DNA of 64,000 nucleotides from Halorarius halobius (lineage in GTDB: Archaea; Halobacteriota; Halobacteria; Halobacteriales; Haloarculaceae): NCBI RefSeq assembly GCF_024298865.1, contig NZ_CP101161.1:1137227-1201226 (forward strand), written 5' to 3'. The notes below the pieces were generated by a model. That model worked only from the letters and a program-made list of their open reading frames with translations, searched no databases and had not been told where the DNA came from. The translations under genes were made by a program, and so were the position numbers. Below, piece after piece: positions 51,570-60,732 of the stretch; position 1 is the first letter of the stretch, and each line of letters opens with the position of its first letter.

Positions 51570-52727
51570 TCACCGCCGGAGCCACGCCCGGAGGCGGTCG
51601 CGCACCGTGATGCCCGACTCGCGGAATCGGAGGGGGCCCGTGCCGAGGACGCTGACGCCGACGAGACCGACGCCGGCACCGACGAGCGCGTCGATGGCCA
51701 GCAGCGGCACGACCGGATGGACGGCGTACAGCGTCCGGACGGTCGAGGGCGGCACCACCGCCAGATACCAGTGGCGCGAGAGGCCGTACTGGACGACGCC
51801 GGTCCGGTCGGGGGCGGTCACCGTCGCCGAGACGTTCGCGCGGCTCCCCCCGGGGACGACCACCTGGTCGCGGGCGAACGTCAGGTTCGGGTCGCCGCTG
51901 TCGAGCATGACGACCGCCGGGAGCAGGCCGGTGTTGCGGAACGAGTAGGTGACGTTCTGGGTCGTGCCGGCGGCGACGACGTTCGGCCGCGGGGAGTCGC
52001 TACTGGAACTGACGACCGTGAGCGCCTCGCCTCCCGAGGGGACGACCATCGCGGCGGTCACGCCGACCAGCACCAGCACGACGAGCGCGGCGACGACGAC
52101 CCGTGCGTCGACGACGCCCGGCCGCCGGTCGCGGCGGTCGGTCTCGCGGCGGGCGCCCCGGCCCCGCTCGCGGACCGCCTCGATGGCGTACGCGCCCGCG
52201 CCGACCGCGAACAGCAGATACGCGAGCCCCTGTGTCCCAAGTAGCGACCGGGTGCCCAGCAAGGTCGCAAGCCCCCGTTGCAGGCCGGTGAGGGCGCCGG
52301 CGGCCGCCATCGCGGGGACGCCGAGGTTCGGGATGACGAGCAGTTGCCCGCCCACCTCGAACCCCTGGGCGACGATCTGCTCCTCGGTGACGGGGGGTTC
52401 GCCGCCGTCCTGGTCGGTGAACGGGTTGGCGTCGCCCTTCGTGATGTACCCCCGCGGCGTCTCCTCGACGACCCGGTGGGTGGTGAGCCCGCCGCCGTGG
52501 AGCGTCTCGGCTCGGAACACGACCACGTCGCCCTCCTCGACGGGGCCGGCGACCGCCGATGGGACGGCGACGAAGCCGTCGCCGGGATGGAGCGTCGGCT
52601 CCATGCTCCCGGTGGTGACGTAGCTCAGGAGCACCGGCTGGCCGAGCAGTTGGCCGACGACGACGGTTACGAGGAGAAGCGCGAGGAGTCCGCCGCCGGC
52701 CAGCCGCGCCGCGCGTCTCGGGTCCAT
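51570..52727 (-). CDS. Signal peptidase I (SipW/Sec11-like, S26B), second copy
   Basis: 385 residues. The catalytic set is Ser in TTGSMEPTLHPGDGF, His in LTTHRVVEETP and Asp in ITKGDANPFTD, the same Ser-His-Asp form as the 49464 enzyme. The C-terminal half has three or four helices around an extracellular beta-domain (NVTYSFRNTGLLPAVVML). It converges with the DUF5305 gene with a 1-base gap and precedes the PKD and TasA-like genes in divergent or tandem order, suggesting it is dedicated to those substrates. Confidence 0.88.
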   Translation of the reverse strand: MDPRRAARLAGGGLLALLLVTVVVGQLLGQPVLLSYVTTGSMEPTLHPGDGFVAVPSAVAGPVEEGDVVVFRAETLHGGGLTTHRVVEETPRGYITKGDANPFTDQDGGEPPVTEEQIVAQGFEVGGQLLVIPNLGVPAMAAAGALTGLQRGLATLLGTRSLLGTQGLAYLLFAVGAGAYAIEAVRERGRGARRETDRRDRRPGVVDARVVVAALVVLVLVGVTAAMVVPSGGEALTVVSSSSDSPRPNVVAAGTTQNVTYSFRNTGLLPAVVMLDSGDPNLTFARDQVVVPGGSRANVSATVTAPDRTGVVQYGLSRHWYLAVVPPSTVRTLYAVHPVVPLLAIDALVGAGVGLVGVSVLGTGPLRFRESGITVRDRLRAWLRR

Positions 52728-52771
52728 TCGAGGGTCGGTAGCCGCCTGTTACCTAAACCGTTTGCGTCGGC

Positions 52772-54535
52772 TTACCGGCGGCGACCGCGCACGGGTTCGC
52801 CCGGAAGCGCGCGGTCGACGGCGTCGAGCGCCCGCGCCGGGAGGGAGGGTCCGTCGCGCTTCCGGACACGGTCGCGGTCACGCCGGCGCACGTACTGCCG
52901 GCGGCCGTACACCACCGCGAGCAGTCCCGCCAGCGGCAGGGAGACGCCGAGCATCAGCAGTTCGGCCGCCCCGCCCTCCTGGCGGACGCCGACCGACTGG
53001 CCGCCGGCCGCCGCCGGTACGTCGAGCGCGAACTCGCGGGTGCGGTTCGCGCCGTACTCGTCGCGGACGGTCACCTCGACGACGTGGCGACCGGGCGCGA
53101 ACGAGCGGTTCACCGACCGTCCGACGAGCGTGGTGCCGTCCTCGAACCGCCAGGTGACGGTCGTCTCCCCGACGCGGTCGGTGACGTTCGCCCGGAGCGT
53201 CACGGGGCTCCCGGCGACCAGCGGCCCGCTCCGGTCGAGCGTCACGTTCGGCCGGTCGTTCGCCAGGATGCGGTAGCTTGCCGTGTCGGACTGCCCGAGG
53301 GCGTCGGTGACGGTCAGCGAGGCGTTGTAGATGCCCGGCTCCGCGAAGGAGACGTCCGCGATCTCGCCGCGCCGCTGGCCCACGCTCTCGATGTTCCAGG
53401 TGTAGCTGACGTCCGGCGAGGCGAACACCGCGAACACGCTGAACCCGGGGGTACGTGCGGCGAGAGTGACGGCCTCGTCGGACCGGTCGACGACCTGCGT
53501 CTCCAGCAGTTGCCAGCCGCCGGCGGTCGCCCGCCCGACACGGGCCGTGGTGGGGTCGGCGCCCGCCAGCGCGTCACGGTCCACGCGGATGCGGACCGTC
53601 GCGGGCGCGTTCTCGGTGCCTCGCGGCGGGTCGATGCGGACGATGCGGCTCACCCGAATCCGCTCGTCGACGGCGTCGGCGGTGCCGACGAGCGAGGTGT
53701 GGCCGTCGAGCGACACTGTCTCGTTCGTCAACACCAGCGCGTTCGCTCCGTCGACGGCGGTCGCGTTCCGCGCCCCGATGGTCCCGACGATGCGGGCCCT
53801 CGGCCGGCGCAGTGACGCGTCCTCAGACGGCAGTTCGTCGAGGTCGGTCACCGCCACCGTCGCGTTCTCGACCGGCACCGAGAACTGGACCGAGACGCCC
53901 TCGGCGGGGTCGGACGGCGCCGGCGTCGGCGCGCCCGGCGTCGGTATCGTCTCCGCGCCGCCGGTCCCGGGCTCGCCGCCGGTTCCGTTCGCGGAGGTGT
54001 CCGTGGCGGGGGTCGCCGTCTCGGACGTCTCCGTCGGCGTGGCCGTGCCGGGTTCGTCGGGCGTCTCCGTCCCCGGCTCGCGGACCTTCACCGTCAGCCG
54101 GTCCATCAGGTCGTCGCCCGCCTCGCTCCCGTGGGTGTCGACGACGAAGCCGACGGTCAGCGTCTCGCCCGGCGCGAGCCGGGCCGCGTCCTCGCTGGAG
54201 CCCACCCCGTCCCCGTCGGCGTCGACGACACTCACGCGGTCGCCCGCGTCGTGGGTTATCCACACCAGAAGCGGCGCATCGCCCTCGTTCGTGAGGTCGA
54301 ACACGTTCCGCACGGTGGTCGTCGCGTCGGGGTTGACGCCCGCGTCCGCGAGGTCGACCGAGAGGTTCCCCTCCTCGATGGTCGCGTACTCGCCGTTGGG
54401 GCCGTCGTGGGGCGCGGCCACCAGCGACGGCTCGCTGTCGGGGAACAGCTCGTCGCCGGTGACGGCGCCCGTCGGGACGACCAGCCCCAGCAGGACGAGG
54501 GCGAGCACGACGGAGTCGAGACTGAAGAGTTTCAT
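52772..54535 (-). CDS. Surface protein with TasA-like N-terminal domain and PKD repeats, C-terminal anchor
   Basis: 587 residues. A signal peptide (SVVLALVLLGLVVPTGAVTG) is followed by a beta-domain (about residues 40-150) in which GVNPDATTTVRNVFDLTN lines up with GINPHAVTTFDKVLRVTN of the protein at 54615. A Thr/Pro/Gly-rich linker (about 155-215) comes next, then a beta-domain, then two PKD-like domains (about 365-520) and a C-terminal helix (AELLMLGVSLPLAGLLAVVYG) with a basic tail. Likely a membrane-anchored base or adaptor for surface fibres. Function is inferred from domains and neighbours. Confidence 0.8.
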   Translation of the reverse strand: MKLFSLDSVVLALVLLGLVVPTGAVTGDELFPDSEPSLVAAPHDGPNGEYATIEEGNLSVDLADAGVNPDATTTVRNVFDLTNEGDAPLLVWITHDAGDRVSVVDADGDGVGSSEDAARLAPGETLTVGFVVDTHGSEAGDDLMDRLTVKVREPGTETPDEPGTATPTETSETATPATDTSANGTGGEPGTGGAETIPTPGAPTPAPSDPAEGVSVQFSVPVENATVAVTDLDELPSEDASLRRPRARIVGTIGARNATAVDGANALVLTNETVSLDGHTSLVGTADAVDERIRVSRIVRIDPPRGTENAPATVRIRVDRDALAGADPTTARVGRATAGGWQLLETQVVDRSDEAVTLAARTPGFSVFAVFASPDVSYTWNIESVGQRRGEIADVSFAEPGIYNASLTVTDALGQSDTASYRILANDRPNVTLDRSGPLVAGSPVTLRANVTDRVGETTVTWRFEDGTTLVGRSVNRSFAPGRHVVEVTVRDEYGANRTREFALDVPAAAGGQSVGVRQEGGAAELLMLGVSLPLAGLLAVVYGRRQYVRRRDRDRVRKRDGPSLPARALDAVDRALPGEPVRGRRR

Positions 54536-54614
54536 CGCTGATGGGGTGTATGTGGTCGGCGGGCTGTTCGTCTCGCGCCCGGAACTTCGGGGACGGGAAA
54601 CCCGAGCTGGCCGG

Positions 54615-55157
54615 CTATTCTGCAGTGAACGTGACCGACGTGAGGATGCTCTCGTCGTCTATGTCATTTGCTAGCTGGCTGTCACTAGTGGTGTCGAACT
54701 CGAAGTTAATCAAGACGGAGTCGCCGGGGGTGAGTGTCTTTTGTCCGCTCACTAAGTCCGTCCCGCCAGCAGTTTCGACTGTAACAACGTCTGCTGGGTC
54801 GACAGTCCCATCGTCGTTCGCCAGGGTGACGCTGAGATCAACGTCATCCGAACCTTGGTTCGTTACCCTCAGAACTTTGTCGAACGTGGTCACTGCGTGA
54901 GGGTTGATACCGCCAGCGGAGCCATCACCGTCGTTGAATTTCAACTGGATAGCTCCGGTAGCGTTCTGTTCCGCCACCCCGGAGACACCGGTATTCGTGG
55001 ACGCTTCTAGCTGGAGCAGCGCTGCGTCGTCGCCTGCCACGTCAACATCTGCGGTACGAGTCGCCTCCACGCTGCTGAACGCACCGGTCGCCGCGACCAG
55101 CGCGATGGCCGCGAAGATGGCCAGCAGCGCGAACAGTTTGCCTTTGGGTCGTGTCAT
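54615..55157 (-). CDS. TasA-like/bundling-pilin-like secreted protein
   Basis: 180 residues from the ATG at 55157. The signal KLFALLAIFAAIALVAATGA with FSSVEATRTADV recalls SipW-type signals, in which the mature protein begins soon after a Thr/Gly-aromatic motif. The mature part is an acidic, Thr/Asp-rich beta protein with no Cys. Its GC content is visibly lower than neighbouring genes and its codons differ, consistent with high expression or transfer. By size and layout it is the best candidate for a fibre subunit of the locus. Confidence 0.7.
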   Translation of the reverse strand: MTRPKGKLFALLAIFAAIALVAATGAFSSVEATRTADVDVAGDDAALLQLEASTNTGVSGVAEQNATGAIQLKFNDGDGSAGGINPHAVTTFDKVLRVTNQGSDDVDLSVTLANDDGTVDPADVVTVETAGGTDLVSGQKTLTPGDSVLINFEFDTTSDSQLANDIDDESILTSVTFTAE

Positions 55158-55358
55158 GGTTGGAGTCGCACGCACCCCGCACCAGACGGAGCGGAGTATG
55201 ACGCGCTTACCACCACCGATACCCCCTATCCCCTTTGTAAGCCCGGTCTACTCCGTCGCTAGGGACGCTTACTTGCCCCTGCCGAACTCCTCCGAACGGT
55301 GGTAGGCGTGCCTAACGGACCGTTTAGGGCATCTGTCGGTGGTCGGTGTTTCTGGGTG

Positions 55359-57209
55359 TTACGACCCGAACTGCGGGACGAGCAGGAGGTCGCCGTTCCA
55401 GTAGTGGAGAAACGAGACGAGCACCAGCACGGTGCCCAGCGCGGCCCCGAGTGCCATCAGTCGGGCGACGGTCCGGTCGAGGCCGTCGCGGTCCCGAACG
55501 TCGGCGGCGACCGTCACGACCGCGAGCGCCGCCGCGGTGAGGAGCGCGATGTCACCGTGCATCGAGATGATCTCGTTCTTCGAGAGCCCGAGCCCGACGG
55601 TCGGCCCGAGCCGGAACAGGACGACCGAGACCAGGCTCCCCACCCCGACGCCGTACGCGTAGGTCCACAGCGCCGCCGTCTGGTTTCGCTGGAGGCTCCG
55701 CTTCACGACCGGCACGCGACAGACGAGATACACCAGCCCGGGGACGACCGGCACGAGATACCTGACGGTGAGCTGGACGCGCAACGGGAGCCGGGGGAGA
55801 TACAGCAGCGTGAACAGCGCCACGTACACGATGACGAATGCGTCGGTTCGGCCATCCGCCGAGGCGAGCCACGCGCGGAGGCGCTCCGTGCGCCCTTCGT
55901 GTCGCAGGCTCGGCAGGGCACCGACGAGGGCCGCGAGGAACGGCACCGATTCGAGGACGCTCAGGTTCCGGGCGCTGCCCACCCGCTGGCCGGTCAGGGC
56001 GTCGAAACCCCGGTCGACGAACACCTGATACAGCCGGAGCGGTTCGGCCAGAAGCACGTCCAGCCCGTCGGCGTACACCGACCAAACGAGGACGAGCGGG
56101 TCGAGTATCGGCGATGCGGCGCGCCCCAGTCGCTCGACGAGCGGAGTCGTTCCGCCGCCACCGCCGCCACCGCCGCCACCCGACGGTGGGGGCCCTCCGC
56201 CCGTCCCGCTGAACCCGGTGAGTTCCATCACCGGAGCGGTGAGGGGGTCGCCGGTGACGAGCGTGTTCGTGACCAGAAACGGGAGCAACGAGAGCGCGAA
56301 CGCGGAGCCGACTCCGGTAAGGTGCATCCGGTCGTTCGACGGCGCCGTCGCTACATCGAGAGGCAGGAGCACGGTGAACAGCACCGCCGCTTCGGCGGGG
56401 TTGACCCACGCCGTCAGCCCGACCGCCCCGTACGCGAGACAGCGATGGACGAGCCCGCGTCGCGGCTCCGATTCGGTCCGGCTCACGGCGAACCCGTACA
56501 CCGCGAGCAACGCGAGCAACGCCGTGAACACGTGTCGCTTCGGAATCGACGCCCAGTAGGCGACGCTCGTGGCGAGCACGACCGCGCTTCCACCGAAAGC
56601 GCCGAGCGTCCGGGACTCCACCCGGCAGAGGAGCCGATAGACGAGGACGCCGATGAGCGCCGTGGTCACCATAGCGAGCAGTTGTAGCGCGAGCGCGAAC
56701 CGGGCGCCGTAATCGAGCGGCCCCGCGAACAGCGCGTTCGCCAGCGCGACGACCGAGACGACGCCGGCGGCCGCGAGCAGTGCCCCGCGCCGCTGGCCGC
56801 TCACCGCTCCGGCGTGGTGTGCGAACCCGAACACGGCGACCGCCCAGATCCCGACCGCGACGAACCGCACCCCGACGATGGGTCCGAACAGTTCGAGTAG
56901 CCACAGGAACGGGAGTGCCGCGACCACGATGCCGTAACTGCGTCCGTACAGCCGCCCGTCGATGGTCACCGTCCCCGGCCACGACACCTGGCTCTGCCAG
57001 TACAATCGGCCGTCGGATACTGCCCGGAGCGCGTTCACGAGCGTGAAGTTATCGTTGATGAAGACGCCGCTCTGCCAGTAGAGACCGAAAAACGAGACGG
57101 CGCCGAACAGGATTGCGGCACCGACTCGGCCGCCCACGACCCGCAGGGCGAAGCTACGGAGGTGTGAGAGCGCGTGGCCGCCGCCGGTCGAGACTCGCGG
57201 TGCAGTCAT
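55359..57209 (-). CDS. Polytopic membrane protein, GT-C-like architecture, unknown function
   Basis: 616 residues from the ATG at 57209 with about twelve hydrophobic helices. The loop after helix 1 has FINDNFTLVNALRA, and RLYGRSYGIVVAALPFLWLL follows, a layout like GT-C glycosyltransferases, although no DxD/ExD motif is secure. A run of ten Gly within PPPSGGGGGGGGGGTTP divides the halves. Lipid-linked sugar transfer is possible but not shown. It ends 201 bases from the TasA-like gene, which reads in the same direction. Confidence 0.7.
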   Translation of the reverse strand: MTAPRVSTGGGHALSHLRSFALRVVGGRVGAAILFGAVSFFGLYWQSGVFINDNFTLVNALRAVSDGRLYWQSQVSWPGTVTIDGRLYGRSYGIVVAALPFLWLLELFGPIVGVRFVAVGIWAVAVFGFAHHAGAVSGQRRGALLAAAGVVSVVALANALFAGPLDYGARFALALQLLAMVTTALIGVLVYRLLCRVESRTLGAFGGSAVVLATSVAYWASIPKRHVFTALLALLAVYGFAVSRTESEPRRGLVHRCLAYGAVGLTAWVNPAEAAVLFTVLLPLDVATAPSNDRMHLTGVGSAFALSLLPFLVTNTLVTGDPLTAPVMELTGFSGTGGGPPPSGGGGGGGGGGTTPLVERLGRAASPILDPLVLVWSVYADGLDVLLAEPLRLYQVFVDRGFDALTGQRVGSARNLSVLESVPFLAALVGALPSLRHEGRTERLRAWLASADGRTDAFVIVYVALFTLLYLPRLPLRVQLTVRYLVPVVPGLVYLVCRVPVVKRSLQRNQTAALWTYAYGVGVGSLVSVVLFRLGPTVGLGLSKNEIISMHGDIALLTAAALAVVTVAADVRDRDGLDRTVARLMALGAALGTVLVLVSFLHYWNGDLLLVPQFGS

Positions 57210-57608
57210 CGCGGTGTGTCGCCGACGCAGGCCCCGTCGCGTCCGGTTACGACGGCGGCCGGGGTGCTGGCGTTCACAGCTCCGGCCCTCCGGTTCGCGT
57301 ATCGGTCCGTCCCCCGTCCCCCTTGGCCCCTGCAGGCGAACGCCGGTCGACCGTGTGGTCGAGCCGCATACGCGGTTTCGGGAGTCGACTGACAAAACTG
57401 GTTCGACCGACGGACGGCATCCGTCGGCTACCGCTCCACGGTCCGGTCCAACCATACAAATTATTACTGTTGTATGGGTTGGTTTTTCGAACGTCAGATG
57501 CTATTTTCAACCGTGATAGCTACTCAACGGGCTGATATGCGCGACAACATTTCCCACGAGTGATTTATTATCCACGAACGTCACCCTCCTTTCGAGAACG
57601 ACTGATGG
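57210..57608. other. 399-base intergenic region between divergent genes
   Basis: GC-rich near 57209, then AT-rich from about 57450. It holds a long inverted repeat (57448-57482) and a TATA-like GATTTATTATC at 57562-57572, about 45 bases ahead of the ATG at 57609. No gene is supported. Confidence 0.55.
57448..57482. promoter_or_regulatory. Imperfect inverted repeat, 12/13-base arms
   Basis: CCAACCATACAA (57448-57459) and TTGTATGGGTTGG (57470-57482) pair with a one-base bulge, around a 10-base AT-rich loop. It is centred between divergent genes and could be an operator or a hairpin in the leader of the 57609 transcript. Confidence 0.5.
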
Positions 57609-58214
57609 ATGGTCGACACAGGTGAACAGCCGGCCGTCGAGGAAGAGACGACAGAGGGGACGGGGGAGGCGGGGCTCTCCAGCGAGACCCTGTTCGACGT
57701 ACTGACGGCGAAACGCCGGCGGTACGTCCTCCACCATCTCAAACAGCGGGGCGAGGAGGTGCCCGTCCGTGACCTCGCCGAGCAGGTGGCGGCGTGGGAG
57801 AACGACAAGCCGGTCGAGGCGCTCTCCTCGAAGGAACGCAAGCGCGTGTACGTCTCGCTGTATCAGTCGCATCTATCGACGCTCGACGACGAGGGTATCG
57901 TCGAGTACGACCAGGACCGCGGCGTCGTCGCGCTGTCGGCGGCCGCCGACGAGATAGACGTCTACATGGAGGTCGTACCGGGCGAGGACATCCCGTGGAG
58001 CCGGTTCTACCTCGGACTGACGCTCGCGGGGGGTATCGCGCTGGCGCTCGTCTACTTCGACGTCCGGCCGTTCACGACGGTTCCGGACATCGGCTGGGCG
58101 GCCGTCGTGCTCGTGGTGTTCGGCGGGGCGGCGCTCGTGCAGACGGCCGCCTCGAATCGGATGCGGTTCGGCGACCCCGGGCCGCCGCCGGAACTGGAGG
58201 GGGAATCGGAATGA
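57609..58214 (+). CDS. DUF7344-like winged-helix protein with two membrane helices
   Basis: 201 residues. A winged-helix segment (about 30-110, ETLFDVLTAKRRRYVLHHL and YQSHLSTLDDEGIVEYDQ) is followed by two helices (YLGLTLAGGIALALVYFDV and WAAVVLVVFGGAALVQTA). I recognise the first part as the haloarchaeal DUF7344 HTH. It overlaps the next gene by 4 bases (ATGA). Confidence 0.8.
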   Translation: MVDTGEQPAVEEETTEGTGEAGLSSETLFDVLTAKRRRYVLHHLKQRGEEVPVRDLAEQVAAWENDKPVEALSSKERKRVYVSLYQSHLSTLDDEGIVEYDQDRGVVALSAAADEIDVYMEVVPGEDIPWSRFYLGLTLAGGIALALVYFDVRPFTTVPDIGWAAVVLVVFGGAALVQTAASNRMRFGDPGPPPELEGESE

Positions 58215-58816
58215 GCGACGTGGAACTCTCCCCGGAGACGCGCGACGCACTCGATGCCGACCAGCACGTCCTCGTGGTCGCACCGGACGGCGTCGACACC
58301 GAGGAGACGGTGTGTCACCATCTGCTCACCGACGGGGACCCCGACGAGGAGTCGGTGCTGACCGTCGAACTCTCCGGGTCGCCGGCGGAGAAACTGGCGA
58401 CGTGGCGACGCGACGACGTCGAGCGACCGCGCAACGTCATGCTGTTGTCGGTCGGCGACTGGGCGGGCCTCGAGACACCCCCCGGTGTGCGCGTCGAGTC
58501 GATAACCAACCACCGCGACCTTCCGCGACTCGGCATCAAGATAACCGACCTCGTGGGGGAACTGGATGAAGACACCCCGGGGGAGGTCGCGCTCTGTTTC
58601 GACTCGCTGACGGTACTGCTCCAGTATCTCGACTTCGAACTCGTGTTCCGGTTCATCCACACCTTCCGCTCCCGACTCGACTCCTACGACGTGCGGGTCC
58701 ACTACCACCTCGACCCAGAACAGGTGGGGGAGGAGGCGACCGGGACCGTCCGGACGCTGTTCGATACGGTTCTCGAAATCGACGACGACGGCGCGTGCAC
58801 CGTCCACAGCGAGTGA
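58211..58816 (+). CDS. DUF7504-like protein (degenerate RecA-type fold)
   Basis: 201 residues. Beta-strand VLVVAP followed by a modified P-loop position (DGVDTEETVCHHLL) and a Walker-B-like EVALCFDSLTVLLQYL suggest a RecA/KaiC-like domain lacking a normal GKT. The family is widespread in haloarchaea and often stands with DUF7344 HTH genes. Role unknown, likely signal handling with its partner. Confidence 0.75.
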   Translation: MSDVELSPETRDALDADQHVLVVAPDGVDTEETVCHHLLTDGDPDEESVLTVELSGSPAEKLATWRRDDVERPRNVMLLSVGDWAGLETPPGVRVESITNHRDLPRLGIKITDLVGELDEDTPGEVALCFDSLTVLLQYLDFELVFRFIHTFRSRLDSYDVRVHYHLDPEQVGEEATGTVRTLFDTVLEIDDDGACTVHSE

Positions 58817-58879
58817 GGCGGCCGTTTTCGCGCGTCGAGCCGATCCGAAGCGACGCGACGGCCCCCCGGCTCGTCGTTT

Positions 58880-58893
58880 CCTATATTTATTAA
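58880..58893 (+). promoter_or_regulatory. TATA element upstream of the TbsP-like gene
   Basis: CCTATATTTATTAA at about 58880-58893, a striking AT run in the gap after 58816. Start of transcription is predicted about 58911, with a leader of some 45 bases before the GTG at 58958. Confidence 0.6.
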
Positions 58894-58957
58894 TTGGGTA
58901 CTTGGAAATCCAAGGTGGCACCGAAACCATCATTTTCACCCCCTGAGAACGCCCGGT

Positions 58958-59767
58958 GTGGACGCAGCACACGAAGGCTCGCTGGCGGACGTGCTGGCTG
59001 CCGCGATGGAGGACGACGAAGCGGTCGTCGCCTGCGTGAGCGCCGCTGCACTCGTCGCCGTCGTCGACGCCGTGGAAGTTGCCGACCGGAGCTCGCCCGT
59101 GCGGGTGCTCGCACCGGCGGGTGCGGTTCGCGTCATCGACCGTGACCAGGTCGTCGCCGCCAGGCTGGCGGACCTGGACGCCGCCGGTGCGCTCAGTGTC
59201 CGAACGGGCGACCCCGGCGACGAGACGGTCGTCGTCGCGGGCGACCGCGCCGTGGCGGTGCTGACCGCGGTTCCCGACGACGCGCTCGGGGTGCCGACGG
59301 ACGACGCCGACGCGGTCGAAGCGGTCCGTGCGGGTATCGAGCGACGCTGGGCGGACGGCGACCCCTACCGGCCGGAGATTCCGGCCCACTCGTCGCTGGT
59401 CGCTTCCATCGGCGAGACGTTCGACGACGCGACTGGTACCGACCTCGACGCCGCGCTCGCGCTCCCGGCGGTCAGAGGCCTCGAGGCCGACTTCGACCTG
59501 GTCGAACTGCTCGTGCTTCTGACCGCGCGCCATCGTCACCAGTTGTACGAACTGACGCAGTGGGGCTCTGACACGGGCGTCGCCAGCGTCGGCACGTTCT
59601 CGCAGGCGAAGCGTCGGCTCGAGGAACTCGGACTCGTCGACACGGAGACGGTCCACTCCGGAAGCGTCGGTCGCCCCCGACAGCGGCTCGTTCTCGGCGA
59701 CGAGTCGATGGCCGAGATGGAGGTCGAGGAGTTCCTCGACACCGCGCGCCGCACGCTCGACGCGTAG
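58958..59767 (+). CDS. TbsP-like transcriptional regulator (DUF5821)
   Basis: 269 residues from a GTG at 58958. The N-terminal half is alpha/beta (AVVACVSAAALVAVVDAVEV). The C-terminal half (about residues 180-250) holds a winged helix (GTFSQAKRRLEELGLVD with the wing HSGSVGRPRQRLVLGD). This layout fits the DUF5821/TbsP family, described in Haloferax volcanii as a repressor of gluconeogenic genes. Transfer of that role to this protein is inference. Confidence 0.75.
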   Translation: MDAAHEGSLADVLAAAMEDDEAVVACVSAAALVAVVDAVEVADRSSPVRVLAPAGAVRVIDRDQVVAARLADLDAAGALSVRTGDPGDETVVVAGDRAVAVLTAVPDDALGVPTDDADAVEAVRAGIERRWADGDPYRPEIPAHSSLVASIGETFDDATGTDLDAALALPAVRGLEADFDLVELLVLLTARHRHQLYELTQWGSDTGVASVGTFSQAKRRLEELGLVDTETVHSGSVGRPRQRLVLGDESMAEMEVEEFLDTARRTLDA

Positions 59768-60730
59768 CTACTCGTCGCCGGTCGTGGCCGTGCGCTCGTG
59801 GAGGCGCAGGCCCAGCGCCAGCGGCGCGGACAGCACCGCGGCGGCACCGCCCATCGCGGCGACGCCCTGCCACGTCACCTGTTCCTGTGGGCCCTCCCCG
59901 ACGACGACGACGCCGCGCATCCCCTGGTCGCCGTACGTGGTGCACTCGTAGGTGGCGAGACCGTCACCGTCGAACTGGACGGCGTAGATGTGCCCCTCGC
60001 TCGCCACCTGCTCGGACTCGATGCCCAGCTCGGGGTCGACCACGTCGTACTGCCGGGGACCGACCCACTCGAACCGCACGACAGTCCCGGGGTCGACGTG
60101 AATCGCCGCGGGCGCGAACGCCAGCGGGCCGCCGTTGCCCTCGGCACCGACCTCCACCGTCACTTCCGAGTTGCCCCGCAGGTCGCGGACGCCGTCGTAG
60201 TTGTCCGTCTCCGCGAGCCAGCCGTCGAACGACCGCGTCTCGCCGGCGGTGCCCTCGTCTCCCTCGTCGCTCGACGGCGTGGGCGTCGCGCCGCCGGGGA
60301 GAGTGACCTCGCGGTCCCCGACGACGACCGCGCCTTTCATCCCCATCGCCTTGTGGGGCGCACAGTAGTACTTCGCCACGCCCGCCGTCTCGAACGTCCG
60401 CTCGAAGGAGCCCTCGCTCTGCATCGGGGACTCGAAGCGCCCGTCCTTGGCGACGACGTTGTGCGACCCCTGCGTCCACGTCCACCGGACCGTCGTTCCG
60501 GGGTCGACACGGACCACCGGCGGGCCGAACCCGAACGCGCCGCCGTTCCCCTCGGCGCCGACCGCGACTTCGACCGTCGCGTTCCCGGTGCGGTCGACGA
60601 CCTCCGTGGCGCCGTCGGTGTTCGACAGCCATCCCGAGAGGTCGGTCCCGGCGGCCGCCCGGCCGGTGCCGACGGCCGCCGCCGCGGTTCCGACCGTCGC
60701 CGTCTTCAGGAACGCTCTGCGCGTCGGCAT
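59768..60730 (-). CDS. Two-domain halocyanin with a degenerate second domain
   Basis: 320 residues from the ATG at 60730. Tat signal TRRAFLKTATVGTAAAAVG. Domain 1 (about 30-130) has all type-1 copper ligands (GSHNVVAKD, YYCAPHKAMGM). In domain 2 (about 155-265) the His are lost: QYDVVDPE instead of H-N-V, and YECTTYGDQGM with Tyr for the second His, leaving only Cys and Met. A C-terminal helix (AAMGGAAAVLSAPLALGL) anchors it. It follows the multicopper oxidase by 2 bases on the same strand. Domain 1 likely passes electrons to that enzyme. Confidence 0.9.
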   Translation of the reverse strand: MPTRRAFLKTATVGTAAAAVGTGRAAAGTDLSGWLSNTDGATEVVDRTGNATVEVAVGAEGNGGAFGFGPPVVRVDPGTTVRWTWTQGSHNVVAKDGRFESPMQSEGSFERTFETAGVAKYYCAPHKAMGMKGAVVVGDREVTLPGGATPTPSSDEGDEGTAGETRSFDGWLAETDNYDGVRDLRGNSEVTVEVGAEGNGGPLAFAPAAIHVDPGTVVRFEWVGPRQYDVVDPELGIESEQVASEGHIYAVQFDGDGLATYECTTYGDQGMRGVVVVGEGPQEQVTWQGVAAMGGAAAVLSAPLALGLRLHERTATTGDE

Positions 60731-60732
60731 GG

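Noticed and set aside
55299-56687. Open frame of about 460 codons on the plus strand
   Set aside because: Opposite the polytopic membrane protein; the translation is rich in Arg, Glu, Gln and His with no recognisable motif.
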